A DNA stretch of 64,000 bases from positions 148,368 to 212,367 of the forward strand of contig JAENYP010000005.1 of the NCBI GenBank assembly GCA_016841725.1, read 5' to 3'. The notes beneath the pieces are model-generated. The model worked only from the letters and a program-made list of their open reading frames with translations, was not told where the DNA came from and did not search any database. Both the position numbers and the translations under genes were made by a program. Each line of letters opens with the position of its first letter. The stretch's first letter is position 1. Shown one piece after another: positions 33,262 to 41,953 of this stretch. The stretch comes from Thermincola carboxydiphila (lineage in GTDB: Bacteria > Bacillota > Thermincolia > Thermincolales > UBA2595).

Positions 33262-33350
33262 TGTTTCACGCTGTATCACAAACGTCCGGGCTTGTGTCAA
33301 TGTTGTATCACATATGTCTCACTTTTGTTTCACTGTGTCAGGTGTCTCAA
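33262..33350. promoter_or_regulatory. Array of TGTNTCAC boxes, probable activator-binding region
   Basis: Eight plus-strand boxes, TGTTTCAC, TGTATCAC, TGTGTCAA, TGTATCAC, TGTCTCAC, TGTTTCAC, TGTGTCAG and TGTCTCAA, lie between 33262 and 33350. Three of them are spaced by exactly 11 bp, about one helical turn. The array lies roughly 150-240 bp upstream of the sigma54 promoter, the usual enhancer distance. The binding protein is not proven. Confidence 0.65.
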
Positions 33351-33366
33351 AGGGTCTGATTAAATC

Positions 33367-33399
33367 AAAAAACACCGGCCTGTTAAAACCAGTGTTTTT
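33367..33399 (-). terminator. Terminator behind Cys-rich paralogue 2
   Basis: AAAAACACTGG and CCGGTGTTTTTT (minus strand) form a stem ending in T6. It separates the Cys-rich gene at 33483 from the hdr-met control region. Confidence 0.8.
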
Positions 33400-33482
33400 G
33401 GTCAGATATCTTTTTTTCCTGCGGGTATTTCTGTCATATGATCCCCCCTTAGTCCCGGCAGGGGCCTGGTTATTTTGGGATA

Positions 33483-33764
33483 TCATCCCACTGCAGCGTC
33501 ACATATCGGGCACGTTGCCTCCCATTCTTCCCAGCAGGTGATACACATGATCATACCACAATCACACGTTCTGGTCTCAGCAGCCGGAGTCTTTTCCTTG
33601 CAGGTCCGGCACCAGAAATGGGTAGTGGCAAATTCCGTATAACTGCGCCCGGATCCCGTAACTACCACTGTCTTTTTAACCAGTTTAAGGTTTTTCTTTT
33701 GCTCCTCTAAAGGCTCAAAATGTGCAGGGTCATCGATTAAATAAGTATCTCTCAGTACACACAT
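33483..33764 (-). CDS. Cys-rich zinc-binding-type small protein, paralogue 2
   Basis: 93 residues. The C-terminal domain HFWCRTCKEKTPA, CDCGMIMCITCWEEW and ATCPICDAAVG is clearly homologous to the protein at 24648, while the N-terminal halves differ. ATG 33764 follows GGGGGAT. It stands between the ubiD gene and the control region of the hdr operon, with its own terminator. The two paralogues bracket the operon, which hints at a linked role (metal delivery, redox sensing or protein contact). No named family recognised. Confidence 0.75.
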   Translation of the reverse strand: MCVLRDTYLIDDPAHFEPLEEQKKNLKLVKKTVVVTGSGRSYTEFATTHFWCRTCKEKTPAAETRTCDCGMIMCITCWEEWEATCPICDAAVG

Positions 33765-33868
33765 GTTAAATCCCCCTTTTTTTGGTTTTTATTTTTGTTT
33801 TTTCCATTTGCCCTTTTATACATGCAAAAACAATGCCAGATTAAAAACGAGGGGGACAGGCTGTACCT

Positions 33869-35629
33869 CTACACATCAAACAATTCACTCCACCGCTCAG
33901 AAACCTTCCTGACAATATCTTCCCGGGGAATAAGTTCTGCGGGATACTGGGGTTTCATCCGGGCATCAATTATAACAGGTCCCTCATACCTGATTTTGTT
34001 GTTTCTCACCTTATAATCAGCATATATATCCCATGCCGGGTCAAAACGGGTAAAGACTGTCCACAGGAACCCGGTCTGATCCATAATTCCGGCGGCATCG
34101 TCAACCAGGACCACAAGGGGCCACTCTTCCAGCCGGGTGCGGGAATTTTTCACCAACTCTTCCGCCAGGCCCGGTGCATCTTCAAAAGACCTGCCTGATA
34201 TCATCAGGCATCCCCTGCAGTATGGCCTGACCACATCGATGCCCTGAAGCTGTCCCCCGGTATATTCCCCGGGAATTTCCCGCACCGGTTCACCCAGGCC
34301 CAGCATAATGGCCTTGCTTCCCCGGTTAAAACGGCGCCCCGTATAATCAAGAGTATCCATGGCCGTGTCATCAATTATAATCAGGTCACGAGCCGGGTTA
34401 AAACGTCTCAGGATATTTTCCAGCAGGCTGGGGAAATCTTTAAGGTCGAGTACCACATCGGTTACCATGAGGAATTTGGTCAGGGTCAGCTGGCCTTCAC
34501 CAAGTATCCTGAAGGCATGACCCAGCGCTTCCCGGAAATAACTCTCCCTGACAACAGCAGCCGCCAGGGAATGAACCCCGGCCTCGCCATAGGCCCAGAG
34601 GGATTTTACCCCTGGCATCAGGACAGGAAACATGGGTGCCAGCAGGTCCTGCATCCATTCTGCGATATAATAATCCTCCTGCCGCGGTTTCCCCACCACT
34701 GTGGCCGGGTAAATGGCATCCCGGCGGTGATAGACCTGTTTGACATTAAATACCGGAAAATCGTGGGTCAATGAATAATAACCGTAATGGTCCCCAAAAG
34801 GCCCTTCCGGTTTCCGTTCATGGGGAGGAACCTCCCCACAGATGGCAAACTCGGCCTCGGCTATCAATCTATGGGCATGTCCCTCCACTTCAGCCATATC
34901 CATTTTTTCTCCCATCAGGAAGGAAGTATAAATCAGCTCCGGCAGGGGTTCGGGCAGGGCCGTAATAGCCGCTATGATCAAGGCCGGAGGTCCTCCCAGG
35001 AACAGGGTTACCGGAAGCGGCCGGTTCAGCTTTTCCGCTTCATGGTAATGGAACCCGCCTCCCTTATGTATCTGCCAGTGCATCCCGGTCTGGTTTTTGG
35101 AAAATATCTGAATCCGGTACATTCCCAGATTATGTTCCCCGTGTTGAGGGTGTTCGGTATAGACCAGAGGCAGGGTAACAAAGGGGCCCCCATCGTCCTG
35201 CCAGCTTGTGAGTACCGGAAGTTCCCCAAGGTTTACTTCGGCCTGCTTCTCCTGCAGAACCGGAGCCTTATCGCGGCTAACCCGGTTAAGGCCGCTCTTG
35301 GCAATACTTAAAAGCCAGTCACGTTCCCCCCAGAGGTTTTTCAGCTTCGGGGGCAGCAGCCTGTCCATTGCCCCTGATACCTTTTTCAGGATTTCCTGCG
35401 GCTTTGGCCCCATGGCCAGTTCCACTCTATGGCGGGTACCGAAAAGATTAGTAACAACAGGGAACCTGCTGCCCCTGACATTTGTAAACAGCAATGCCGG
35501 GCCTTCCTCCTCTATGACCCTGCGGTGAATCTCTGCAAGCTCCAGATGTGGGTCAACCTCGGCATTTACTTCAATAATTTGTTTTTCCCTTTTAAGTGTT
35601 TCCAGAAAACTCCTCAGATTATTGTGCAT
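33869..35629 (-). CDS. ubiD: UbiD-family (de)carboxylase
   Basis: 586 residues, prenylated-FMN-dependent decarboxylase family. Typical regions are NLGMYRIQIFSKNQTGMHWQ (metal/cofactor region), PFGDHYGYYS, an acidic E-x-x-x-R region (ESYFREALGH) and DDTAMDTLDY. Substrates in this family include aromatic acids; the gene here pairs with a small LpdD-like protein, as in gallate/protocatechuate-type decarboxylases. ATG 35629 is placed by GAGGAG; the frame opens slightly upstream. It overlaps the partner gene by 11 bp. No ubiX is in the window. Confidence 0.87.
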   Translation of the reverse strand: MHNNLRSFLETLKREKQIIEVNAEVDPHLELAEIHRRVIEEEGPALLFTNVRGSRFPVVTNLFGTRHRVELAMGPKPQEILKKVSGAMDRLLPPKLKNLWGERDWLLSIAKSGLNRVSRDKAPVLQEKQAEVNLGELPVLTSWQDDGGPFVTLPLVYTEHPQHGEHNLGMYRIQIFSKNQTGMHWQIHKGGGFHYHEAEKLNRPLPVTLFLGGPPALIIAAITALPEPLPELIYTSFLMGEKMDMAEVEGHAHRLIAEAEFAICGEVPPHERKPEGPFGDHYGYYSLTHDFPVFNVKQVYHRRDAIYPATVVGKPRQEDYYIAEWMQDLLAPMFPVLMPGVKSLWAYGEAGVHSLAAAVVRESYFREALGHAFRILGEGQLTLTKFLMVTDVVLDLKDFPSLLENILRRFNPARDLIIIDDTAMDTLDYTGRRFNRGSKAIMLGLGEPVREIPGEYTGGQLQGIDVVRPYCRGCLMISGRSFEDAPGLAEELVKNSRTRLEEWPLVVLVDDAAGIMDQTGFLWTVFTRFDPAWDIYADYKVRNNKIRYEGPVIIDARMKPQYPAELIPREDIVRKVSERWSELFDV

Positions 35630-36053
35630 TATCATTCTCCTCATCAGCAGTCGGGCCGTCCTGTGCTTCGGAAAGTTCGCCGATTTGTTCCATCAGCAAT
35701 CTGGAAGCAGCCAGGCTGTTTTCCACCAGTGTCCGGAGCTCCCTTTCCTCAGCCCTGTCAATATGAATCCCGGCAGTAACAGCCACTGTCCTGCCGGTTT
35801 CCCTGGAAATCATCTCAGCAACCGGCACAGCAACTTCGGTGTCTTTATGCCCCGGTACCGGCAGCACCCAGGTATCACAGGAGAACTTCTCACCACCAAG
35901 GCTCCTGCGGGGCACACTTAAAGCAACCCCGCCGATGTGAGGCTTTTCACCCCCGGTAATTGTAATCGAAATACCGTCACCGGTAACCACTGACAATATT
36001 TCAATCCTGTACCTTCCTTCCCCGTACGTCACTTTAACTTCCTCAGGATACAT
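35619..36053 (-). CDS. LpdD-like UbiD-associated chaperone
   Basis: 144 residues. It resembles the LpdD family that accompanies some UbiD decarboxylases: GGEKPHIGGVALSVPR, a conserved His near VLPVPGHKDTEVA, and a C-terminal AGIHIDRAEERELRTLVENS. LpdD has been described as handling prenylated flavin for the decarboxylase. ATG 36053 has GGGGTGATT upstream. It is directly coupled to ubiD by overlap, so both act together. Confidence 0.72.
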   Translation of the reverse strand: MYPEEVKVTYGEGRYRIEILSVVTGDGISITITGGEKPHIGGVALSVPRRSLGGEKFSCDTWVLPVPGHKDTEVAVPVAEMISRETGRTVAVTAGIHIDRAEERELRTLVENSLAASRLLMEQIGELSEAQDGPTADEENDNAQ

Positions 36054-36140
36054 ATAATCACCCCAGCCTTCCATATATATGTGATTATTCCCCGGAAAGA
36101 TTCTACAAATTTATTATTATCCCTGCAAAAATTTATTATC

Positions 36141-36167
36141 TAAAGTATTTTTTGAATTTCCCGATAA
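36141..36167 (+). promoter_or_regulatory. SigmaD/sigma28-like promoter
   Basis: TAAA at 36141-36144, 15 bp, then CCCGATAA at 36160-36167; the flagellar sigma consensus is TAAA-N15-GCCGATAA, so only one position differs. It lies 71 bp before the next gene. It suggests membership in a motility/autolysin regulon. Confidence 0.65.
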
Positions 36168-36237
36168 GAAAAATATACCAATTAGTAATCCGCAAAATGG
36201 AATTAGCGGAAAGGTAAACTCAGGGAGGAGTAATGTT

Positions 36238-37323
36238 ATGAAAATTGCCAACAGCAGTATCGCCATGTTCAGCAGCCGCACTTACAGTGAAACATATGAA
36301 CGAAGTGAGAGCCTGAGGGTCTGGGTCGGCAGCCGGAGTCCCCGCAGCCCTCAATCCTTAATGGGAGCAAGAAATGCCTCTGCCCAGGCAGCGCTCCCCT
36401 CCGCTCCGGATACTGTGGACATCTCGGCTCAGGCAAAAGCGGCGGGGTCCGTAGAAGGCAGCGGCAGCCCCGAAGACCTGCTGTCTGAAGAAGATAAACT
36501 CAAGGTCTCACTTATCGAAAAACTAATTGAAATGATGACAGGTAAAAAAATAAAAATAAAGGTGCCCTGTCTTTCAGGGGAATGTCAGGACCAAAACAGC
36601 GCCGGCCCACAAAATCCAGCTCCCCGTGCTGAGCAGTCCCCTGCAGGGACTCAGGGCTGGGGGATGGTATATGAATCCCATGAAAAGTACCAGGAAACAG
36701 AGGCAACATCATTTTCAGCTGCCGGAGTGATAAATACCACAGACGGCAGGGAAATAGCTTTCTCGGTTGATTTAGCTATGAGCAGGTCCTTTATGCAGGA
36801 ACAAAATATCAGTATCCGTGCCGGTGATGCCGAAAAAATTGACCCCCTGATAATTAATTTCAGCGGGACAGCTGCGGAGCTGACCAATACAAAGTTTAGT
36901 TTTGACCTGGATGCAGACGGCACTGATGATCAGGTTTCCTTTGTGAGGTCCGGGAGCGGCTTCCTGGCGCTTGACCGCAATAATGACGGTATCATCAACA
37001 ATGGCCGGGAACTCTTCGGACCCGAAACCGGTAACGGTTTTCTGGAATTGGCCGCTTATGATGAGGATGGCAGCGGGTGGATAGATGAGAATGACTCTGT
37101 TTTTGAGAAACTCCGCATCTGGACCAAGGATACGGCAGGAAAGGATACCCTGTTTGCTCTGGGTGAAAAAGGCATTGGCGCTCTGTATCTCGGTAACATT
37201 GAAACCCTTTTTGCCGTAAAAAACCAAAGTAATGAAACACTGGGCCAGGTCAGCAGGACAGGGTTGTTTGTAAAAGAAAACAGCACCGTGGGAACTGTCC
37301 AGCAGGTTGATTTAACTGTATAG
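36238..37323 (+). CDS. VCBS/EF-hand-like calcium-binding protein
   Basis: 361 residues. The N-terminus is Ser/Arg rich without a signal peptide. The C-terminal half holds calcium-loop repeats: DLDADGTDDQVSF, LDRNNDGIINNGRELFG and YDEDGSGWIDENDSVF, all of the DxDxDG type seen in EF-hand/dockerin-like and hemolysin-type proteins. ATG 36238 follows GGGAGGAG. It stands alone behind a sigmaD-like promoter and convergent to the sigma54 activator. A flagellum-associated or exported surface protein is possible; not recognised beyond the Ca loops. Confidence 0.65.
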   Translation: MKIANSSIAMFSSRTYSETYERSESLRVWVGSRSPRSPQSLMGARNASAQAALPSAPDTVDISAQAKAAGSVEGSGSPEDLLSEEDKLKVSLIEKLIEMMTGKKIKIKVPCLSGECQDQNSAGPQNPAPRAEQSPAGTQGWGMVYESHEKYQETEATSFSAAGVINTTDGREIAFSVDLAMSRSFMQEQNISIRAGDAEKIDPLIINFSGTAAELTNTKFSFDLDADGTDDQVSFVRSGSGFLALDRNNDGIINNGRELFGPETGNGFLELAAYDEDGSGWIDENDSVFEKLRIWTKDTAGKDTLFALGEKGIGALYLGNIETLFAVKNQSNETLGQVSRTGLFVKENSTVGTVQQVDLTV

Positions 37324-37329
37324 TATGCT

Positions 37330-39423
37330 CTAATCATCAATCCGGAAGCGCTCATTGGCCACTTCTATGAAAGGCCGTGACCGGTGCATTCCGGATGATA
37401 CGAACTCCCCTTCAACCACCTTAATACTATATTTATCCATCTTCCGGTAAAGAGTACTTCTTGATATTTTCAGGTCCTTGGCAGCATTTGTCAGATTGCC
37501 GTCATTGTTTTTGATGGCCTCGAGGATATCGGTTCTGCCGGCCTTCCTGCCGCTTTTTCTGACCACAACATCACTATTGGCCTTTGTTTCAGCCTGTTCC
37601 GCTTCTTGTGCGGCGCTGACCAGATGAATCCGGGTATCTGACAGCACTTCATCAGGCAGGCAGTCAGGGGTGATATTTTCCCCTGAAGCGATATGAACAG
37701 CACGCTCAATTACGTTCTCCAACTGCCTGATGTTCCCGGGCCAATGATACCTTTGGAGATAATCAAGGGTTTCCGGAGGGATTACCACGGCATTTTTGCC
37801 CAGCCTGGCATTAACCTTTTCCACAAAAAAACCGGTCAGGGGAAGGATATCATCCTTGCGGTTCCTCAGGGAAACCATGTTAATTGTAAGCACATTCAGC
37901 CTGTAAAACAGGTCTGACCTAAAGGCCCCTTTCTCCACTTGACGCTGCAGGTCTTTATTAGTAGCAGCAATCACCCTGACATCAACCGGGATAACCTGGT
38001 CTCCGCCGATTCTTACCACAGCCTTTTCCTGTAAAACCCGGAGCAGGTTAGCCTGAAGTTCAAGGGGCATTTCCCCGATTTCGTCAAGGAACAGTGTCCC
38101 CCCGTCAGCCAGTTCGAATTTGCCCGGGCTACCGCCCCGTTTTGCGCCGGTAAATGCCCCCTCGTTATATCCGAACAGTTCGCTCCCTATCAACTCACGG
38201 GGCAGGGCAGCACAGTTTATGGCAACAAACGGCCCTTTCGCTCTGGAGGTGGCATTATGGATGGCCTGGGCAAAGACCTCCTTGCCGGTCCCGCTTTCAC
38301 CCAAAAGCATCACATTAGAAGAGCTTCCGGCAGCCGTCCGGGCCATCTCCACTGTCTTCAGGTAAGCGGCATTCCTCCCTATTAGGTCATCAAAGGTAAA
38401 TCTGGCCCTGGCCCCTGCCATACGTGTTACCAGCTGCTTAACTGCCCGGATTTCCCTGACAATCGTAACAACTCCGACAATTTTTTGCTGGGGATTCCGG
38501 ATTGGGCGGCAGGTCATGGTACAGTGTACCTTGCCCCTCTTGGTATCTGCCTGGAACTCTTCATCGGTGCAGATATCTCCTTTCTGCAGAGCCTTTAAAA
38601 TGGGGTTGTGATATCCCAAAAGTTCATTAATCGAAGAATGAATTACCGAATCCGGGTTGATTTTTAACAAAGCTGCAGCAGCCTTATTTATTTTGGTCAC
38701 CCGTGCTTTTTCATCAACAGCTATCAGCCCATCGGAAATTGATTCCACGATAGCATTCTGATAGCGATTGACAACCAGCAGGTTTTCCAGGACTTTATTC
38801 ACCTTTAATTGACCTTCAATAGAATCAATAGCGGCAACAACCATCCCGAGGGTATGTGAATGGACTTTCTCAAAAGTACCGGTCATACTCAGCGCCCCCG
38901 CCAACTGCCCGGAATGCCCGTAAATGGGACCGGAAGAACAGGTCCAGGGGTGAAGGGCCTTGATGTAGTGCTCAGTTGCAAAAACCTGTATAGGGCGTCC
39001 CTGCTTGAGGGCTAACCCTGTTGCATTTGTGCCGGATACTGCTTCATTGAGGCTTGCTCCGGCCACCAGACGGTTCCGGGATGCAAGGGCTACAGTCTCC
39101 CGGTCGCCAAGGCTCTGCAGGATTATGCCATCACGGTCAGTCAGGGCCACAATAAATCCGGAACCTTCAACAAAGGAGAACAGGTTCTTCATGATTGGGA
39201 AAGATATTTCAAGCAGCTCCCGGTTCGCTTCGCGGCGCTGTTCCAACTCAGCTGCCTCAGCCAAAAAGGGTATGGTTTCAAGACAGTTATCAATACCCAT
39301 GCTCCGGCTGCGGCGCCACGAATCTTCAATTTCCCGGCGGACCCAGTTTTTGTTCACATGTCCCTGTTCCACAAATTCTGTCCAGGCTTTCAGCATTTGT
39401 TCTTTCCTGTCATGGACCGGCAT
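37330..39423 (-). CDS. Sigma54-dependent transcriptional activator (AcoR-like, GAF-PAS-AAA+-Fis)
   Basis: 697 residues. An N-terminal GAF-like sensor (~75-220; GAGLNEAVSG-type region reads [16 protein letters not shown]), a PAS domain (~235-330; [20 protein letters not shown]), an AAA+ core with Walker A GESGTGKE, the sigma54-contact loop GAFTGAK and Walker [11 protein letters not shown], and a Fis-type helix-turn-helix ([20 protein letters not shown]). ATG 39423 follows AAGGAG by 8 bp. It is the only sigma54 activator in the window, 4 kb from the hdr promoter, so it may bind the TGTNTCAC array; this link is inference. Confidence 0.9.
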   Translation of the reverse strand: MPVHDRKEQMLKAWTEFVEQGHVNKNWVRREIEDSWRRSRSMGIDNCLETIPFLAEAAELEQRREANRELLEISFPIMKNLFSFVEGSGFIVALTDRDGIILQSLGDRETVALASRNRLVAGASLNEAVSGTNATGLALKQGRPIQVFATEHYIKALHPWTCSSGPIYGHSGQLAGALSMTGTFEKVHSHTLGMVVAAIDSIEGQLKVNKVLENLLVVNRYQNAIVESISDGLIAVDEKARVTKINKAAAALLKINPDSVIHSSINELLGYHNPILKALQKGDICTDEEFQADTKRGKVHCTMTCRPIRNPQQKIVGVVTIVREIRAVKQLVTRMAGARARFTFDDLIGRNAAYLKTVEMARTAAGSSSNVMLLGESGTGKEVFAQAIHNATSRAKGPFVAINCAALPRELIGSELFGYNEGAFTGAKRGGSPGKFELADGGTLFLDEIGEMPLELQANLLRVLQEKAVVRIGGDQVIPVDVRVIAATNKDLQRQVEKGAFRSDLFYRLNVLTINMVSLRNRKDDILPLTGFFVEKVNARLGKNAVVIPPETLDYLQRYHWPGNIRQLENVIERAVHIASGENITPDCLPDEVLSDTRIHLVSAAQEAEQAETKANSDVVVRKSGRKAGRTDILEAIKNNDGNLTNAAKDLKISRSTLYRKMDKYSIKVVEGEFVSSGMHRSRPFIEVANERFRIDD

Positions 39424-39464
39424 TCCCTTCACTCCTTTCCTTTAATAATATCTGAAACTGTTTG

Positions 39465-39554
39465 CTATTTGTAATCACAAACAACAAGACCGGCCATAGA
39501 TGACCGGTCTGTGAAATACCCTGTTTGTAATGTTTTCCTGCCCTCAAATAACAT
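39465..39554 (-). CDS. Possible 29-residue leader peptide upstream of the sigma54 activator
   Basis: MLFEGRKTLQTGYFTDRSSM followed by AGLVVCDYK. The site AGGAGG lies 5-6 bp before the ATG. It sits in the activator's 5' leader and contains the hairpin at 39487-39510. It may be a regulatory upstream frame or chance. Confidence 0.4.
   Translation of the reverse strand: MLFEGRKTLQTGYFTDRSSMAGLVVCDYK
39487..39510 (-). repeat. Hairpin in the activator leader
   Basis: AGACCGG and CCGGTCT with a 10-nt loop, followed on the minus strand by a T-rich stretch (TTGTTGTTTG). It could be a weak terminator/attenuator before the sigma54 activator gene. Confidence 0.5.
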
Positions 39555-39607
39555 AAAAACCTCCTACTTTCCGGTTGGGTTTGAGGTATCAAGGAATCTT
39601 TACTTTC

Positions 39608-39636
39608 ATTATATCCTATCATGCATTTTTTGTAAA
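39608..39636 (-). promoter_or_regulatory. SigmaA promoter of the sigma54 activator gene
   Basis: On the minus strand TTTACA, 17 bp, TATAAT. The leader from here to the activator start is about 180 nt and includes the small frame and the hairpin. Confidence 0.65.
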
Positions 39637-39692
39637 CTAAAACCGGGCCCACCGGGAACCTGTCAGACCTGAATCACCCCATAGGCAGCCGG

Positions 39693-40265
39693 TTATCCGG
39701 GAGCTTCCTCATAAAGATACCTGTACCAGGAATAATTTCTTAATACCTTTTTGACATACTCTCTGGTCTCACTAAAGGGTATCTGGTCAACACTTGCATG
39801 TTCACCGGTCCATAGGCCTTTATCCAGCCATTCCCTGACATTTCCCCTGCCCCCGTTATAAGCTGCAACTACCAGTATTTTATTGCCTTTAAATTCTGTA
39901 TTTAGGTTGCTGATATACCAGGACCCTATCCTGATATTGAGCTCGGGATTATAAAGGTCGTCTGGTTTGAATTCCCTGAGATTCATCTGTTGCGCTGCCC
40001 AGGCTCCTGTTTCGGGCATTATCTGCATTATTCCCCTGGCTCCCATGGGGGACTCGGCTGATGGCACAAAATTGCTTTCAGTCTTGATAATAGCAGCAAC
40101 CAAATAAGGATCTATATTGTTTTTTGCTGCCTGGGAAAAAACCAGTTCTTTATAAGGCAGCGGATAAAACACCCGCCAAAATGATTTGCTGCTCAACATA
40201 GCCACGACCGCAATCAGCAATAGCAACCAGATAATTCTGCCACGTCTAATTTTTCGTTTTCTCAA
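39693..40265 (-). CDS. Slt-type lytic transglycosylase
   Basis: 190 residues. A basic start and one membrane helix (IIWLLLLIAVVAMLSS, ~11-28) anchor a goose-lysozyme-like SLT domain. AAIIKTESNFVPSAESPMGA holds the catalytic Glu; GIMQIMPETGAWAA and VVAAYNGGRGNVREWL are the two further SLT motifs. It cleaves peptidoglycan glycan strands. TTG 40265 follows GGGGTGG and overlaps the coaE 3' end by 20 bp, so it is translationally coupled to coaE. The neighbourhood coaE-polA-mutM is usual in Clostridia. Confidence 0.88.
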   Translation of the reverse strand: MRKRKIRRGRIIWLLLLIAVVAMLSSKSFWRVFYPLPYKELVFSQAAKNNIDPYLVAAIIKTESNFVPSAESPMGARGIMQIMPETGAWAAQQMNLREFKPDDLYNPELNIRIGSWYISNLNTEFKGNKILVVAAYNGGRGNVREWLDKGLWTGEHASVDQIPFSETREYVKKVLRNYSWYRYLYEEAPG

Positions 40266-40884
40266 CTGTTTCCACCCCGGGTTTCCCGAAACGCCTTTCC
40301 CATAATTCTGCCACAGCTTTTCTGGTATCATGCCTGTCTCCAGAGTTATCTATGACAATGCCGGCATACTTCTTTTTTTCCTCTGCAGGCATCTGGCTTT
40401 TTATCCTCCCAAGCGCTTGTTCCCTGGTCAGCCGGTCACGCTCCATCAGGCGCCTTACCCGCACTTCATGAGGGATATCGACCACCCAGACCTCATCTAC
40501 CAAGCGGTGCATTCCTGCCTCAATAAGGAGCGGGGCATCAATAACCATGACCTCGTTTCCATTTACCGAGCCGGCACGGAATAAATTTATTTTGCCGATT
40601 ACTTCTTTTTCTATGATGGGATGCACAATATTATTCAATTTTTTCAACAATCCAGGGCTGGCAAAAACCATATTCCCTAGTGCTTTGCGGTTAACAGTCC
40701 CGTCAGGGTTTAAAACAGCATCTCCAAATTCGGTCCGGAGTTTATTCCAGCCTTCTGTCCCCGGTTCAACAACTTCCCGGGCCACCACATCAGCATCGAT
40801 TAATACCGCTCCCTTTTCTTTAAGGACCTCAGCAACCAGGCTCTTACCGCTGGCTATGCTCCCCGTAAGACCAATAACAGTCAT
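40246..40884 (-). CDS. coaE: Dephospho-CoA kinase
   Basis: 212 residues. P-loop GLTGSIASGKS at the start, DADVVAREV, then VIDAPLLIEAG and the lid region RLMERDRLTREQALGRI. It phosphorylates dephospho-CoA in the last step of CoA synthesis. ATG 40884 has AAGGAG 7 bp upstream (ATG 40887 is three bases longer). It overlaps the lytic transglycosylase gene. Confidence 0.95.
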   Translation of the reverse strand: MTVIGLTGSIASGKSLVAEVLKEKGAVLIDADVVAREVVEPGTEGWNKLRTEFGDAVLNPDGTVNRKALGNMVFASPGLLKKLNNIVHPIIEKEVIGKINLFRAGSVNGNEVMVIDAPLLIEAGMHRLVDEVWVVDIPHEVRVRRLMERDRLTREQALGRIKSQMPAEEKKKYAGIVIDNSGDRHDTRKAVAELWERRFGKPGVETVEKTKN

Positions 40885-41020
40885 CATGACTCTCCTTATT
40901 TTTGTGAACAGTTTTCCCGAAAAGCTTTTTATACAAAAAGCCCATCCTCTATAAAATATACTTTTCCTCCGGACATTAATCAAGTATTAATTTTTATTTT
41001 TGGTTTTTAAAATGTAATTA

Positions 41021-41141
41021 AGACAGGGGTAGATGTGTTCCGGAAGGCGGAGTCTGTCGTCAACCGGTCCACAACCCGCTTTAGCGGTTGTGGGTAACCG
41101 GTTGAGACGTTGCCCGCCGGAGGAATACATCTACCCCTATC
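41021..41141 (+). repeat. Dispersed palindrome, copy C
   Basis: Ends GACAGGGGTAGATGTGTTCC and GGAATACATCTACCCCTATC are inverted. GGCGGAGTCTGTCGTC next to the left end equals the right end of copy B in reverse. A central stem ACAACCCGCTTTAGCGGTTGT is local. It sits between coaE and ytaF, where it may act as a terminator for ytaF. Confidence 0.85.
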
Positions 41142-41152
41142 AATCTTACATT

Positions 41153-41821
41153 TTATATCTTCATTACCCTGGCCACACCAAGCATTATCAATACCCATCC
41201 GGGTAATACCGCGGCCCGGTTACCCAGCCAATTAACGGCATAACGCCTCCCCAGAATTACTCCCAGGCTTACCATCAGGAATTTGACAATCCCTACTATT
41301 AAAGGAGTTAATAGAGGGGTAAAACCCGTCATAGCCGCACCAAAGCCGGCGCCAATAGCATCCATGGCTAAGGCCAATCCCAGGAGCAGCGCTTCCTTGA
41401 CACTGATAAACCCTGATTTGTCAAAATCAGCAACTGTGGGTTCCCGCATTATCTTAATTACCAGGCCAAAGGCCTCTATTTTAAAGTCCAGTATGGTCTG
41501 GCACTCAGGATTGTGTTCCCCAACACTCTTCTCCCCGGGTTTGATATGGGATCCCTTTTTTGACCAGGTCTGCAGCAGAATCCAAAGCCCCACCAGTATC
41601 AGGATTGATGCCCCGATTATTTCCGCCATTTCTGCAGATATATACTGTGACACAAAATGGCCGAATAACATTGTCAGCCCTATGGCTGTAGATGATGTCA
41701 GACTGATTACCACCAGCGACAATACGGGAATCCTGATCTTCCTCATGCCGTAAGAGATTCCTACACCGAATCCGTCCAGGCTCAAAGCTGTTGCGAAGGC
41801 AATAATGGATAACAGTTCCAC
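41153..41821 (-). CDS. ytaF: YtaF-like sporulation membrane protein (MntP-related)
   Basis: 222 residues with six helices. The two halves carry the MntP/YtaF acidic motif in the membrane, ALSLDGFGVGISYGMRKIRI in the first and ALAMDAIGAGFGAAMTGF in the second. A central loop of about 60 residues (KPGEKSVGEHNPEC to DFDKSGFISVKEA) is typical of YtaF. GTG 41821 follows GGAGGACC by about 6 bp; the frame opens earlier at 41911. It is placed between coaE and mutM as in several spore formers. Confidence 0.85.
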   Translation of the reverse strand: MELLSIIAFATALSLDGFGVGISYGMRKIRIPVLSLVVISLTSSTAIGLTMLFGHFVSQYISAEMAEIIGASILILVGLWILLQTWSKKGSHIKPGEKSVGEHNPECQTILDFKIEAFGLVIKIMREPTVADFDKSGFISVKEALLLGLALAMDAIGAGFGAAMTGFTPLLTPLIVGIVKFLMVSLGVILGRRYAVNWLGNRAAVLPGWVLIMLGVARVMKI

Positions 41822-41953
41822 TATATCGGTCCTCCCCCCTCCTGATTCCTTGCTCCTTGGCCTTACAATGTAATATATGGGAGGGGTTCCCCTTATGTGC
41901 CTGTCTGCCATTCAGGGAGCTAGTCCGGGACCGGTACAGCAAAAAGCGCTTAT

